Below the pieces are notes generated by a model that worked only from the letters and a program-made list of their open reading frames with translations, was not told where the DNA came from and ran no database searches. Source: Tumebacillus_A lipolyticus (GTDB lineage Bacteria; Bacillota; Bacilli; Tumebacillales; Tumebacillaceae). Taken from it: DNA of 64,000 nt. The stretch's first letter is position 1, and the number at the start of each line of letters is the position of its first letter. A program made the translations under genes and the position numbers. Positions 26,193 through 34,634 of the stretch are shown piece after piece. The stretch is from assembly GCF_042682745.1 (NCBI RefSeq), contig NZ_JBHUIO010000009.1, positions 1 through 64,000 of the forward strand. The letters run 5' to 3'.

Positions 26193-27214
26193 GCCCGAAA
26201 TCCTCCTTGTTCAACCCGGCGGAGAAACTGTTCCACCAGCGCGATTGTCTGTTCGTAATCATCAAGGCTAATCAGCTGCGAAGGCGCGTGAATGTAGCGG
26301 GTAGCCACCGAGATGACGCCCGACAACACCCCTTCTTTCGTCAGATGAATTCGCCCTGCATCGTTGCCGCCCGCCACCGTCTTGCGAATCTGGTACGGGA
26401 TGCCGCTCTCATCCGCAACCTGGATCATCTCCTGTAAAAATTTGCGGTTGTGAATCGATCCGCTATCCATGATCGACAGAGCGGGTCCGCCGCCACAGAT
26501 CGTCGCCTGACCATGTCCAGGCGATCCGGGCGACTCTGAGGAGATCGTGCCTTCCAGCACCAAGGCCACATCCGGATTGATCCGGTAGGCTGCCGGACCT
26601 GCGCCGCGCAGACCTATCTCTTCTTGCACGGTGAACGCGTACACCACCGGGATGTCAAACTTCTTCTTGATCGTCTCGACCATCACCGCACAGCCGACGC
26701 GGTCGTCGAACGACTTCGATTTGGCGCGACGGTATCCGATCTCTTCGTACTTCGTCGCAAATACTGCCACATCGCCCGGCTGCACATAGCGAAGCGCCTC
26801 TTCGCGGGTGGAAGCTCCGATGTCGATGCGCAACGATTCCAGACCGACCGGCTTGGTGCGCTCTCCCGGCGCTTGGTGGTGCGGCGGCTTCGAGCCGATC
26901 ACGCCAGGAATCTTGTTCGCTCCGATCACCACCGGTTTCGACAGGAGCACTCGATCGTCGATTCCCCCGATGTGGCGAAACTTGATCAGGCCGTTGGCAT
27001 CGATCTGGGTGATGAACAAACTCACCTCGTCCATATGTGCGCAGAGCATCACTTTTGGCCCCGGACGAGTGCCGTCCACTTCGGCGAAGAGGTTGCCCAT
27101 CGCGTCTGTGTACACGCGATCCGCATGATCTTTGATCTCTTCGTAGATCACCTGACGAATTTCATCCTCATACCCGGACGGGCCCATCGCTTCGGTCAGT
27201 CTTTTAAGTAGCAA
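26189..27214 (-). CDS. M42-family metallo-aminopeptidase
   Basis: 341 residues. Metal and catalytic residues of the M42 family are visible: CAHMDE, FDDRVG, VQEEIG (catalytic Glu and ligand Glu), and the C-terminal RYIH histidine. Such enzymes form dodecameric tetrahedral particles that trim peptides in the cytoplasm. The start is TTG 27214 with GGAGGG six bases upstream; the frame overlaps the end of the previous gene by 19 bases and the next by four. Confidence 0.92.
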   Translation of the reverse strand: MLLKRLTEAMGPSGYEDEIRQVIYEEIKDHADRVYTDAMGNLFAEVDGTRPGPKVMLCAHMDEVSLFITQIDANGLIKFRHIGGIDDRVLLSKPVVIGANKIPGVIGSKPPHHQAPGERTKPVGLESLRIDIGASTREEALRYVQPGDVAVFATKYEEIGYRRAKSKSFDDRVGCAVMVETIKKKFDIPVVYAFTVQEEIGLRGAGPAAYRINPDVALVLEGTISSESPGSPGHGQATICGGGPALSIMDSGSIHNRKFLQEMIQVADESGIPYQIRKTVAGGNDAGRIHLTKEGVLSGVISVATRYIHAPSQLISLDDYEQTIALVEQFLRRVEQGGFRA

Positions 27215-28272
27215 CTCAATCCCTCCACATACTGAGCGTCAATTCCGGCAATGAAGTGGGCGAGCAGCTTCCCGACATTTTCGATGTCCGAGTAGCAGAC
27301 CGTCTCCACCGAAGTGTGCATGTAGCGAAGCGGAATCGAGACGAGCCCTGTCGGCACGCTTGCCCGCTGCACCTGCATCACCCATGCGTCCGTGCCGGTG
27401 TCATCTTCCAAAAATTCGAACGAATGCGCCATCTCCAAGCGCTTTGCCGTCTCTTCCAAGCCTTTGGTGATCTTGCGATGAATGTTGGGGCCGACGCCGA
27501 TCGCAGGCCCTGAGCCGAGCGGAAACGAAGCGTCAGACGGAGAGCCTGGCATGTCGCCAAACGTCACGTCGATCGCGATGCCCAGATCGGGCTGCACCCC
27601 ATAGGTCGCCTGGCCCGCACCGCCGCGCCCGCGCTCCTCCTGCACGGAGCCGACCACGTAGACATCGACATTGTGCTCCAGCTTTTGCAGCTCGGCCAAG
27701 CATTCGAGCACCGAGGCGACGCTCGCCCGGTTGTCGAGCGATTTCCCAGCGATGCGATCATATTGCAGCTCGATCGGCTCGCGGCGGATCGTCACCGGAT
27801 CTCCGATGCGCACCTTCTCCCGCACCATCTCCTCCGGCATGGCGATGTCGATGAACAGCTCTTCGAGCGGCCATGCTTTCCCCCGGTCTTCCTTCGACGT
27901 CAGATGCGGCGGTCGCGAGCCGACGATGCCCACATAATCGCCATCTTTCGTATGTACCAACACTTCTTGCGCCACCTGCGTGCGCGGGTCGACACCGCCG
28001 AGCCTCGTCACGCGCAGAAAGCCCTGCGGCTCAATCTTGGTGACCATCAGGCCGATCTCATCCATATGAGCAGCCAGCAGGACGCTCGGGCGAGGAGCTG
28101 TTCCCTTGCCGGCGACCTTGGCGATCAGGTTGCCCGCCTGATCGATCCGGATGTCGTCAGTGAAGTGGGTGAGCGCTTCCCGCAACTGAGCTGCGATGCG
28201 ATCCTCATATCCAGGAACCCCCCACTCGGCCATCAGACCTTTCATCGTTTCACGGATGTTGAACTGATTCAA
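27196..28272 (-). CDS. M42-family metallo-aminopeptidase
   Basis: 358 residues; first of three tandem M42 genes. AAHMDEIG, LDNRAS, VQEERG and the C-terminal RYMH ligand are intact, so it should be active. The start is TTG 28272 with AAGGGG eight bases upstream. Related to the YsdC/YtoP/FrvX group of Bacillus. The three genes overlap and share one terminator, so they are one operon, presumably for peptide turnover. Confidence 0.92.
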   Translation of the reverse strand: MNQFNIRETMKGLMAEWGVPGYEDRIAAQLREALTHFTDDIRIDQAGNLIAKVAGKGTAPRPSVLLAAHMDEIGLMVTKIEPQGFLRVTRLGGVDPRTQVAQEVLVHTKDGDYVGIVGSRPPHLTSKEDRGKAWPLEELFIDIAMPEEMVREKVRIGDPVTIRREPIELQYDRIAGKSLDNRASVASVLECLAELQKLEHNVDVYVVGSVQEERGRGGAGQATYGVQPDLGIAIDVTFGDMPGSPSDASFPLGSGPAIGVGPNIHRKITKGLEETAKRLEMAHSFEFLEDDTGTDAWVMQVQRASVPTGLVSIPLRYMHTSVETVCYSDIENVGKLLAHFIAGIDAQYVEGLSCYLKD

Positions 28273-28325
28273 GATTTCATCCCCTTTTTTTCAAACTCCA
28301 ACATCGAGTCACAGCACACGATCAT

Positions 28326-28363
28326 GAAAAAAAGAACGGTCAAGACACGCCTGTCTGCCGTTC
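28326..28363 (-). terminator. Intrinsic terminator after the 28386 gene
   Basis: GAACGG...CCGTTC outer stem with inner ACAG/GTCT-like pairing, followed by seven T on the minus strand. It isolates the M42 operon from the upstream membrane-protein gene. Confidence 0.82.
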
Positions 28364-28385
28364 AGGTACGCTATTCACAACCGCC

Positions 28386-28706
28386 CTATCGCTTCTGCTC
28401 CTTCGAACGCAGCGGAGCGATCAACAGGAGCGAAAGGCGGGAACTGCGAGCAAACAAATACTCGCCGATCAGCGCAGACAGCACGGTCGAGACCATGCTG
28501 ATCTCGACGACTGACGCCTCTGCCCAAACTCGCTCCAGAAAGGTCAATGTCAAGAACAACCCTACGGCCATCCCCGCCGCCATTGCACAGGTATAGCCAG
28601 CGAGAAAAAGCCATGCCTGTTTAAACAGACGGGCGCGCATCTGCAATCGAACTCCCCACGTGTACAGCAAGTACACCACAGCTGCGATCAACAAGAACTT
28701 CAGCAC
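28386..28706 (-). CDS. Small membrane protein of unknown function
   Basis: 106 residues with three likely membrane helices (about 3-20, 32-58, 65-85) and a basic C-terminal tail. The start is GTG 28706 with AAAGGA ten bases upstream. No family recognised. Single gene between terminators. Confidence 0.65.
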   Translation of the reverse strand: MLKFLLIAAVVYLLYTWGVRLQMRARLFKQAWLFLAGYTCAMAAGMAVGLFLTLTFLERVWAEASVVEISMVSTVLSALIGEYLFARSSRLSLLLIAPLRSKEQKR

Positions 28707-28854
28707 GATGCGCTCATCCTTTCATTGCCTCATTTGGCAGTGACGACTTGACTTATCTTCATTCTATCAATCACAGAATAGAAGGTCAAATTGCGTAAAA
28801 GGCGCTCCGTTTGCGCATACTAGCTCAAACGCACAGATAAGGGAAGTGTTTTCC

Positions 28855-29055
28855 ATGAAAATGACGATTTCAGAAGCGATCAACTATTTGGAAGCGAAAG
28901 GGTTTCTGGTCAAAGGGTACGGAATGCCAGAATCTGAGTTGACCGATGCTCGCACCGCTTCCGAACAGTATCGCGTTCTCCAAGGCGATTTTGACACCGG
29001 AATGATCCTCCCGCGCCAACTGGTCGAAGTTGCGCAACGGATCAAGGGTATTTAA
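28855..29055 (+). CDS. Small hypothetical protein
   Basis: 66 residues from ATG 28855 (AAGGGA ten bases upstream; a GTG at 28846 is too close to it). The sequence is soluble with an N-terminal helix SEAINYLEAKGFL and no known motif. It ends 76 bases before the AhpD-like gene in the same direction and could share its transcript. Confidence 0.6.
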   Translation: MKMTISEAINYLEAKGFLVKGYGMPESELTDARTASEQYRVLQGDFDTGMILPRQLVEVAQRIKGI

Positions 29056-29131
29056 TGTAGGACTTCCATTTTTTATCCGTTCCGCTACAATAAAGATAGT
29101 GTTGATACTGGGTAGCAGGAGGAATCGGAAC

Positions 29132-29581
29132 GTGTCCCGCATTTCATTTGTACCGGGGGTTGCAGGCTCGCCTTTCCAAAAGACGATCGCGCAGAACAAA
29201 GCGGTGAACGCCGGATTTAAGCAACTGTCCGGAGCGAACTTTTTCTCGCTCGATCCGGAGTTGTTTGAGCTGGTTCGCCTCCGCGTGGCTGCGAACAACG
29301 GATGTGAATACTGAAGCCGTTCGCGCGATGCTGCTCTGGATGAGCAGAAAAGACAGGTGGCGATCTTAGCAGAACAGACGGCCAATTTCAGCCCGCGAGA
29401 ACAGGTGGCGCTCGCCTATGTCGACCAGATGATGGCCTATCACGGCGTCATCCCCGATGAGCTGATGAGCCAAGTCAAAGCGCATTTCAGCGAGGATGAA
29501 CTGGTCGCCCTGACCTTTCACATCGGCCTGATGAATGCGGCCAACTGGTTTGTGATCGCGATGGAATTGGAACAAGAGTAG
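29132..29581 (+). CDS. AhpD/carboxymuconolactone-decarboxylase-like protein with in-frame TGA: candidate selenoprotein
   Basis: GTG 29132 has AGGAGG nine bases upstream. The frame encodes 60 residues, reaches TGA at 29312-29314, and continues without shift for 88 more residues to TAG 29581. The whole, 149 residues, has normal length for a CMD/AhpD-type protein. The TGA stands exactly where the family has the second Cys of its redox CXXC: the context reads RVAANNGCEY-TGA-SRSRDAAL, that is C-x-x-U. A hairpin with bacterial SECIS features follows at 29331-29347. Sequence after the TGA stays family-like (NFSPREQVALAYVDQMM), so selection seems to have kept it. The alternative is a recent nonsense mutation of TGC or TGT. 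The selenocysteine reading is an inference that needs selA/selB/selC/selD in the genome. Confidence 0.72.
29331..29347 (+). promoter_or_regulatory. SECIS-like hairpin after the TGA codon
   Basis: CTGCTC and GAGCAG form a perfect 6-bp stem with loop TGGAT. The loop starts 22 bases after TGA and has G at its second position; bacterial SECIS elements carry a G in the first two loop positions about 16-37 bases from the UGA. Both features agree, though short hairpins arise by chance. Confidence 0.55.
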
Positions 29582-29586
29582 CATCC

Positions 29587-29618
29587 GACCGCTCCGTCGA
29601 TCTGGCGAGCGGTCTTTT
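29587..29618 (+). terminator. Intrinsic terminator after the AhpD-like gene
   Basis: GACCGCTC/GAGCGGTC stem with a 12-base loop and TTTTCTT tail, starting six bases after the stop. Confidence 0.85.
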
Positions 29619-29714
29619 CTTGCAAAACTTTTTTCAAAAAATCTCGTCTTTTTTGTAAGATTGTTTCCGTCCCTGGCATCTGTATGGTGAGGCTGAAAAA
29701 GGAAGGTGTCACAC

Positions 29715-31451
29715 GTGGTAGAACATGAGGATCGCGAGCTGGTAGAACGGGCTCGCAGCGGAGATCAAGAGGCGTTCGGTGAGCTGGTGCGCCGCCATCG
29801 CGCCAAAGCGTTTGGCCTGGCGCGTTCGCTTGCACACGACCCGCATCTGGCGGACGATATCGTGCAAGACGCATTGGTGCGCGCCTTTTTGCATCTGGGG
29901 ACGCTGCTCGACGGCGAGCGGTTTCTCCCGTGGCTCCAGACGATCGTTCGCAATCAGGCGCATATGAAATTGCGCCGCGGCGGGCCCTTTGGCAAAGAAC
30001 GGCCGTTCTCCGCCTATGAAGCAGCATCCGATCTGGGAGCAAACACAAATTGGGGGGATCTCGACAGCATCTTGCACCACCTCGCAAAGAACGCGGCCGC
30101 AACTCGACTTGGCGATCCGCTGGAACGCGTGATGCGCTGTGAGACGCTCGATTTGATTCGAACTCTCTTGCTCTGTCTAAAACCGCGAGAACGGGAGATC
30201 TTCGAGCTGCACTTCTTTCGGCAACTGTCTCCCGCTGAGATCGCGAGCCTGTATGCGACGACCACCAATGTGATCTACACTTCCTTGCACCGCTCGAAGC
30301 AGAAGCTGCAAAAAGAGCACCTGCGTGCCAGCCTCGCACTGCTGGTGAAAACTCGAAGGGGGCACTCGAAGATGAGCAAACGAATTTTGGAAAAACCGAA
30401 GATGTACCACTATGAAGGCACTTACAACTCCGCCGTGCTGGCGATTCACAGCGCGCTCGCCTATACAGAAAAACAGGAGCTCTCCCTCGCCGAAGTGATG
30501 GCGCTCTCCACCCATGCGTTCCGCATCAATGTGAGCGACACGATCGATCCGAGCGGCCCTACCGCCTTCGATTGGAAGACCGTCTTTAGCAAAGGGCTGA
30601 ACAACCTCGGCTTTCAGGCCAAGTGCGTCGGCGGCCCTACCGGTCGGGGGCCGACCGCGGAGGACACGGTGCAAGCGATCGAGCTTGTCCACGACTCGAT
30701 CGACCGCGGCATCCCGCTGATCGCGTGGAACGTGGAGACGCCTGAGTTTGGGCTGATCTACGGCTATGATGATGAGAAAAAAGTGTTGCACATCTTCGAT
30801 GCGGCAGCCCCTGGGAAGGAGCTCTCCTACGAAAAGCTCGGACATGGCTCCTATCCAGAACTGTTCGTGTTGGCGATCGGAGAGCGCACCGAAAGGACGC
30901 ACCGCAGTGCAGACATCATCCACTTCATGCCGCAGACGGCCGAACAGGCGACCAACTATCGCCAAGCGCTCCGCCAAACGCTTGCGCTCGTCTTGAGCCA
31001 CGCGCATGGCGAAGAATCGACGTTTGCCAACATGACCGGCGGGCTGGCCGCGTATGACGTGCTGATCAACGCGCTGCGCACTGGCACGGTGCACCAGTTT
31101 GGCGGCGGCTACAACATCACGGTGATCTCCGATGCCCGCAAATTTGCCGCCGAGTTTTTGATCAAGCTGAGCCGTCCGTTTCACCACTGCCTGCGGCCGA
31201 ACATGGAGGAATTCCAACTGCAGCGCCTCGCCGCTCGCGCTGCTGTGCACTATGCGCAAGTGTCTGCCGCTTGGATCGGCTTGAGCCAGCTCTTTCCCTT
31301 CCCTCAGGGTGGCAACCCGACCGACCCGGCAGCGGTCGCGGAGGCGATCGCTCTGCTGCAGGAAGCGAAAGAGGCGGAAAAGAATGGAATCACCGTGCTC
31401 GAACAACTATATGGCTTGCTTGACAACATCAAAACCGAGGTGGAAGCGTAA
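29715..31451 (+). CDS. Sigma-70 family (ECF-like) factor fused to a BtrH-like domain
   Basis: 578 residues from GTG 29715 (GGAAGG eight bases upstream). Residues about 5-80 form sigma region 2 (FGELVRRHRAKAFGLARSLA...DDIVQDALVRAF), about 145-200 region 4 (LKPREREIFELHFFRQLSPAEIA). After a linker at about 215, residues 225-575 resemble the butirosin BtrH N-terminal type, a C39/papain-like fold, with YEGTYNSAVLAIHSAL where a catalytic Cys would be expected but Asn-Ser is found. The tail may sense a ligand or act as built-in anti-sigma. No separate anti-sigma gene is adjacent. Domain identities: sigma part firm, C-terminal part moderate. Confidence 0.8.
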   Translation: MVEHEDRELVERARSGDQEAFGELVRRHRAKAFGLARSLAHDPHLADDIVQDALVRAFLHLGTLLDGERFLPWLQTIVRNQAHMKLRRGGPFGKERPFSAYEAASDLGANTNWGDLDSILHHLAKNAAATRLGDPLERVMRCETLDLIRTLLLCLKPREREIFELHFFRQLSPAEIASLYATTTNVIYTSLHRSKQKLQKEHLRASLALLVKTRRGHSKMSKRILEKPKMYHYEGTYNSAVLAIHSALAYTEKQELSLAEVMALSTHAFRINVSDTIDPSGPTAFDWKTVFSKGLNNLGFQAKCVGGPTGRGPTAEDTVQAIELVHDSIDRGIPLIAWNVETPEFGLIYGYDDEKKVLHIFDAAAPGKELSYEKLGHGSYPELFVLAIGERTERTHRSADIIHFMPQTAEQATNYRQALRQTLALVLSHAHGEESTFANMTGGLAAYDVLINALRTGTVHQFGGGYNITVISDARKFAAEFLIKLSRPFHHCLRPNMEEFQLQRLAARAAVHYAQVSAAWIGLSQLFPFPQGGNPTDPAAVAEAIALLQEAKEAEKNGITVLEQLYGLLDNIKTEVEA

Positions 31452-31500
31452 CGCTTAGAACCGGCAAGCCGACTTGACCTACGTGGCCTGATGCGAAGCG

Positions 31501-31746
31501 ATCGTCGCTTCCTCCCGCCTCGACAGCATGGTCACCCACGAGGTCGCCGCACACCGGTACGCGGTGTTCACCCATCGCAACAAGCTGAACACCTTGGGCA
31601 GCACGTATGACCACATCTACAAGTCGTGGCTCCCGACGAGCGAACACGAGCGCGACTTTGCCGCTCCCTACCTCGAATTTTATGGCGAGCGGTTCGCGGT
31701 AGACAAAGCGGATTCGGAGCTGGAGATCTGGTTGCCGATCAAGTGA
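31501..31746 (+). pseudogene. Remnant of a GyrI-like/AraC effector-binding domain
   Basis: About 80 codons ending at TGA 31746 match the C-terminal half of a GyrI-like small-molecule binding domain (VAAHRYAVFTHRNKLNTLGSTYDHIY...SWLP...ELEIWLPIK). The upstream half and any DNA-binding part are missing, and a stop just upstream closes the frame. It has no clear ribosome binding site, so I take it as a decayed gene. Confidence 0.7.
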
Positions 31747-31747
31747 C

Positions 31748-31784
31748 AAAAAGGCTCTCTCAAATCAATGAGGGAGCCTTTTTG
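31748..31784. terminator. Bidirectional intrinsic terminator
   Basis: AAAAAGGCTCTCTC pairs with GAGGGAGCCTTTTT (one mismatch region), after the GyrI-like remnant. The stretch to 31935 holds no gene. Confidence 0.85.
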
Positions 31785-31935
31785 TGTTCGTTGCGGTTCT
31801 GATCGCCCATCCGATCGGTTCCAATTGCACTTCCGCAACCAGCTTCGAGTACGCCCGCCAGCTCAACTTTCCTGATCGGCCCTCCCTCATTGGCTGCCTG
31901 AAGCGAGCTTGTACAGGTCAGCTTCCACAAGCGCA

Positions 31936-31963
31936 CAAAAAAAGACTCCCGCTAAGGGAGTCT
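31936..31963 (-). terminator. Intrinsic terminator of the thiopeptide operon
   Basis: GACTCCC/GGGAGTC stem with 5-base loop and seven T on the minus strand, 25 bases past the exporter permease stop. It marks the end of the 14-kb operon. Confidence 0.9.
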
Positions 31964-31987
31964 GCTTCGAAAATCTGTACGAGTAAA

Positions 31988-32731
31988 TCAATCCCATCTG
32001 AACTTCTTGATTCCGATAAACGTACCGACGAGGAAGATTCCGAGCAGCACGAGAGTTGGCGTGATCGCCGCTTCGGTGAACAGCTTCCCCACCCAGCCCA
32101 GTTGCAGCAGATCTTTGACATAGGTCATCGGGATGAAATTCGAGATCGTCTGCATCACCTGCGGCATTTTGTCGAGCGGCATGGTCGATCCGGAGAGGAA
32201 CATCATCGGATACATCGCCACCATCGAGATCGCCATCGCCGTCTGCATGCGCTTGGCGATGCTCGCGATCAGAAAGCCCATCGCGAAGAAGGAGAGCGAG
32301 CAGAGGATCATCGACAGGATAAACTCGAAGACCGAGCTGGTAAGAGTGGCATCAAACATGTACTTGGCGATCAGAATGATCTCCAGCGTGCCGACCAGAA
32401 TGCAGAAGAAGCCTTTGGCGATGATCGAAGTGAACACGTAGGAAGATTTGAGCGGAGTTCCGCGCAGTCGTTTGTAGATGCCTTTCTCCCTGTCGATCAC
32501 CACCTGCAGACCGATCGTGAAAAAGCCGGTGGTAAACATGACGATCGAGATCATGCCAGGAATGTACGTATCGATATAGTTGTATCCATTGTAGGTGTCA
32601 TCGCCAAACATCGTGCCGAAGAAGATGAAGCTCACGGCTGGCAACAGGAAGGTGAAGAAGACGAAGAGAATCTCGCGGAAGAACAGCTTGATCTCCATCT
32701 TCGTGTGGGTGAGCATCGCAGAAAAATTCAT
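31988..32731 (-). CDS. ABC-2 type exporter permease of the thiopeptide cluster
   Basis: 247 residues with about six membrane helices and the ABC-2 signature region EKGIYKRLRGTPLKSSYVF. With the ATPase encoded just upstream (one-base overlap) it should export the peptide antibiotic and may give self-protection. Last gene of the cluster. Confidence 0.9.
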   Translation of the reverse strand: MNFSAMLTHTKMEIKLFFREILFVFFTFLLPAVSFIFFGTMFGDDTYNGYNYIDTYIPGMISIVMFTTGFFTIGLQVVIDREKGIYKRLRGTPLKSSYVFTSIIAKGFFCILVGTLEIILIAKYMFDATLTSSVFEFILSMILCSLSFFAMGFLIASIAKRMQTAMAISMVAMYPMMFLSGSTMPLDKMPQVMQTISNFIPMTYVKDLLQLGWVGKLFTEAAITPTLVLLGIFLVGTFIGIKKFRWD

Positions 32732-33471
32732 CAGGCCAACGCTCCTTTCGTCGCCGCAGCGATCTCCACATAGACGTCATCCATCGTGCCCTGTCCGCTT
32801 GGCAGCAGCTTGATCAGATTGCTCGGCGTATCGCAGGCGACAAGTTCACCCGCGCGGATGACCGCCACGCGGTCGCAATACTTGCTCGCTTCCTCCATGT
32901 AGTGCGTGGAGAGCAGAATCGTTTTCCCCTCGCCTTTCAGCTTGAGGATGATCTCCCACAGATCGTGTCGCGCCTTCGGGTCAAGCCCAGTCGTCGGCTC
33001 ATCCAAAAAGATGATCTCCGGGTCGTTGATCAGAGCGAGAGCAAGCGCGGTGCGCTGCTGCCAACCGCCCGATAGCTTTTTGACATACTGCTTCAGATAT
33101 GGCTCTAAGCCGAGCAGGCGGATGATCTCTTGCGGGTCGCGCGTCTTTTTGTAGTAGGATTGGAACAGGTTGATCGCTTCGCTGACTCTGATGCGGTCAT
33201 AGAGCGAAGTCTTCTGCAGTTGAATCCCGATCTTTTCCTTCAACTCCATCGGTTGCTTCTTCACATCATAGCCGAGCACCGTCACAGATCCTGACGTCGG
33301 CTCGTTAAGTCCCATCATCATCTCAAGCATCGTCGTCTTGCCAGCGCCGTTCGCGCCGATGATGCCGAGAATCTCACCCTTGTATACGTTCAACGAGATC
33401 CCACGCACAGCTTGTACCGTACCATAGGTCTTTTTGGTGTCTCGCAGTTCGATCACCGTTTGTCCCATCAT
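32731..33471 (-). CDS. ABC transporter ATP-binding protein of the thiopeptide cluster
   Basis: 246 residues with Walker A GANGAGKT, signature LSGGWQQR, Walker B IIFLDEPTTGLD and the switch His (STHYMEE). Its start overlaps the end of the E1-like gene by four bases. Drives the ABC-2 permease that follows. Confidence 0.93.
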   Translation of the reverse strand: MMGQTVIELRDTKKTYGTVQAVRGISLNVYKGEILGIIGANGAGKTTMLEMMMGLNEPTSGSVTVLGYDVKKQPMELKEKIGIQLQKTSLYDRIRVSEAINLFQSYYKKTRDPQEIIRLLGLEPYLKQYVKKLSGGWQQRTALALALINDPEIIFLDEPTTGLDPKARHDLWEIILKLKGEGKTILLSTHYMEEASKYCDRVAVIRAGELVACDTPSNLIKLLPSGQGTMDDVYVEIAAATKGALA

Positions 33472-34634
33472 GTTGTTACCTCCTTACTGATCTGCTTCAA
33501 ATGCTGACTCCCGCACACTTCGCATCGCGGCTGCTTGACCAGCGGATGCAACGACGCATCGAATGTCCGCATGTCCAGATGCAACTGCCGATTGAGGGTC
33601 AGGCTGGATTCTGTCTCGATGCGTTGGGGCATGTTACCAACTGCGTTCGGGATGTCAGATGCGAGCATCCCAGCCGCGATGTCAGCAAATGTCGGCGAGA
33701 TGGCAAGGGCTACCTGCGCTTCGCTTTGGACGAGGTGTTCCAAGTAGCGATCATAGGTGATCGGATTGACCAACCTGCTCCGGCGATCTGCTTCCAAACA
33801 GTGATAGCAGCCGGTCGAACCTGGCAGGAAAGTCGGCCCGACATAGACGTTCCACCCGTCGATCACGATCATCGACCAAGCGATTCCACGCTCGATTGCC
33901 GCGCGGTTCACCGCCTCATACAAAGCCGGAGCAAACACATCCTCTGCCACCAGCACCATCGTCCGGCCTTCCATCAGACGGTGTAACCCTTCGCGATCAG
34001 GCCAGTGAAAGCGATGTCCGGAAGCTCGATCTGCCCCCGCCATCCGCTGCAAGCTGTCTGCCAGCGCCTCCCCGCGAATCGCATCGTGCGCAGCGTACGC
34101 ATAGGCCATCGACTGCTGGCGATCATCCGCAGTGACCGTTCGACCATCGGCGACCGCCACATGACCGACGCCAAGTTGGATCAGACCGGTGGCCAGTCGG
34201 CTGCCGATCGTCCCCGCACCCAGCACGAGGATGTTCGCCGCGCTGAGCTCCGCGCGATAAAAATGACGAGCGGTGTTGCGCGTGCCCATCAGCTCGGGCA
34301 GCCACCGCTCGGCTGCTGAGCGATCGTCTGGGATCGGGGTCGGTGATTCCACCAAAAACCCTCGCCGCAACGCCGCTACTATTTTTAAGCAATCCTCGCG
34401 TCGCTCGGGTGGAACGGCTGTCATCATCTCCTGCATCGTGCGCGTGCCATCCAATTGACCGAACACTTCCTGCATCCAAGTCTCTCCGTCATGTGCGGAG
34501 ATGCGCGCGAGACTTTCGCCCCAGTGAACATGTCGCACTTGCAGTTCATGCGCTTCAGGGAAACTGAAAAAATAACCTTCTCGAATCCTAAAATAGGAAT
34601 TCAACAGCAATGTCAGAAAACCCTCTTTATCCAT
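33468..34634 (-). CDS. E1/ThiF-like RiPP protein (possible leader-peptide binding)
   Basis: 388 residues. An N-terminal winged-helix-like segment (about 1-90, a RiPP-recognition-type region) precedes a ThiF/E1-like Rossmann domain with ILVLGAGTIGSRLATGL. Two C-x-x-C pairs, in GCYHC and RCEVC, probably bind structural zinc. In azoline RiPP clusters such proteins bind the leader peptide and present the core to YcaO. Because the YcaO enzyme here carries its own E1-like part and a second ThiF-like protein exists, this copy looks extra; it might serve a dehydrogenase or a separate step. Start is one base past the SagB gene. Confidence 0.8.
   Translation of the reverse strand: MDKEGFLTLLLNSYFRIREGYFFSFPEAHELQVRHVHWGESLARISAHDGETWMQEVFGQLDGTRTMQEMMTAVPPERREDCLKIVAALRRGFLVESPTPIPDDRSAAERWLPELMGTRNTARHFYRAELSAANILVLGAGTIGSRLATGLIQLGVGHVAVADGRTVTADDRQQSMAYAYAAHDAIRGEALADSLQRMAGADRASGHRFHWPDREGLHRLMEGRTMVLVAEDVFAPALYEAVNRAAIERGIAWSMIVIDGWNVYVGPTFLPGSTGCYHCLEADRRSRLVNPITYDRYLEHLVQSEAQVALAISPTFADIAAGMLASDIPNAVGNMPQRIETESSLTLNRQLHLDMRTFDASLHPLVKQPRCEVCGSQHLKQISKEVTT

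Noticed and set aside
29132..29314. Simple frameshifted or truncated AhpD-like pseudogene
   Set aside because: There is no frameshift: both parts are in the same frame and separated only by one TGA at a Cys position, which makes selenocysteine at least as likely; a nonsense mutation remains the fallback.
31501..31746. Intact regulator with a GyrI-like domain
   Set aside because: Only the C-terminal half of the domain remains, with a stop just upstream and no ribosome binding site, so it is listed as a remnant.
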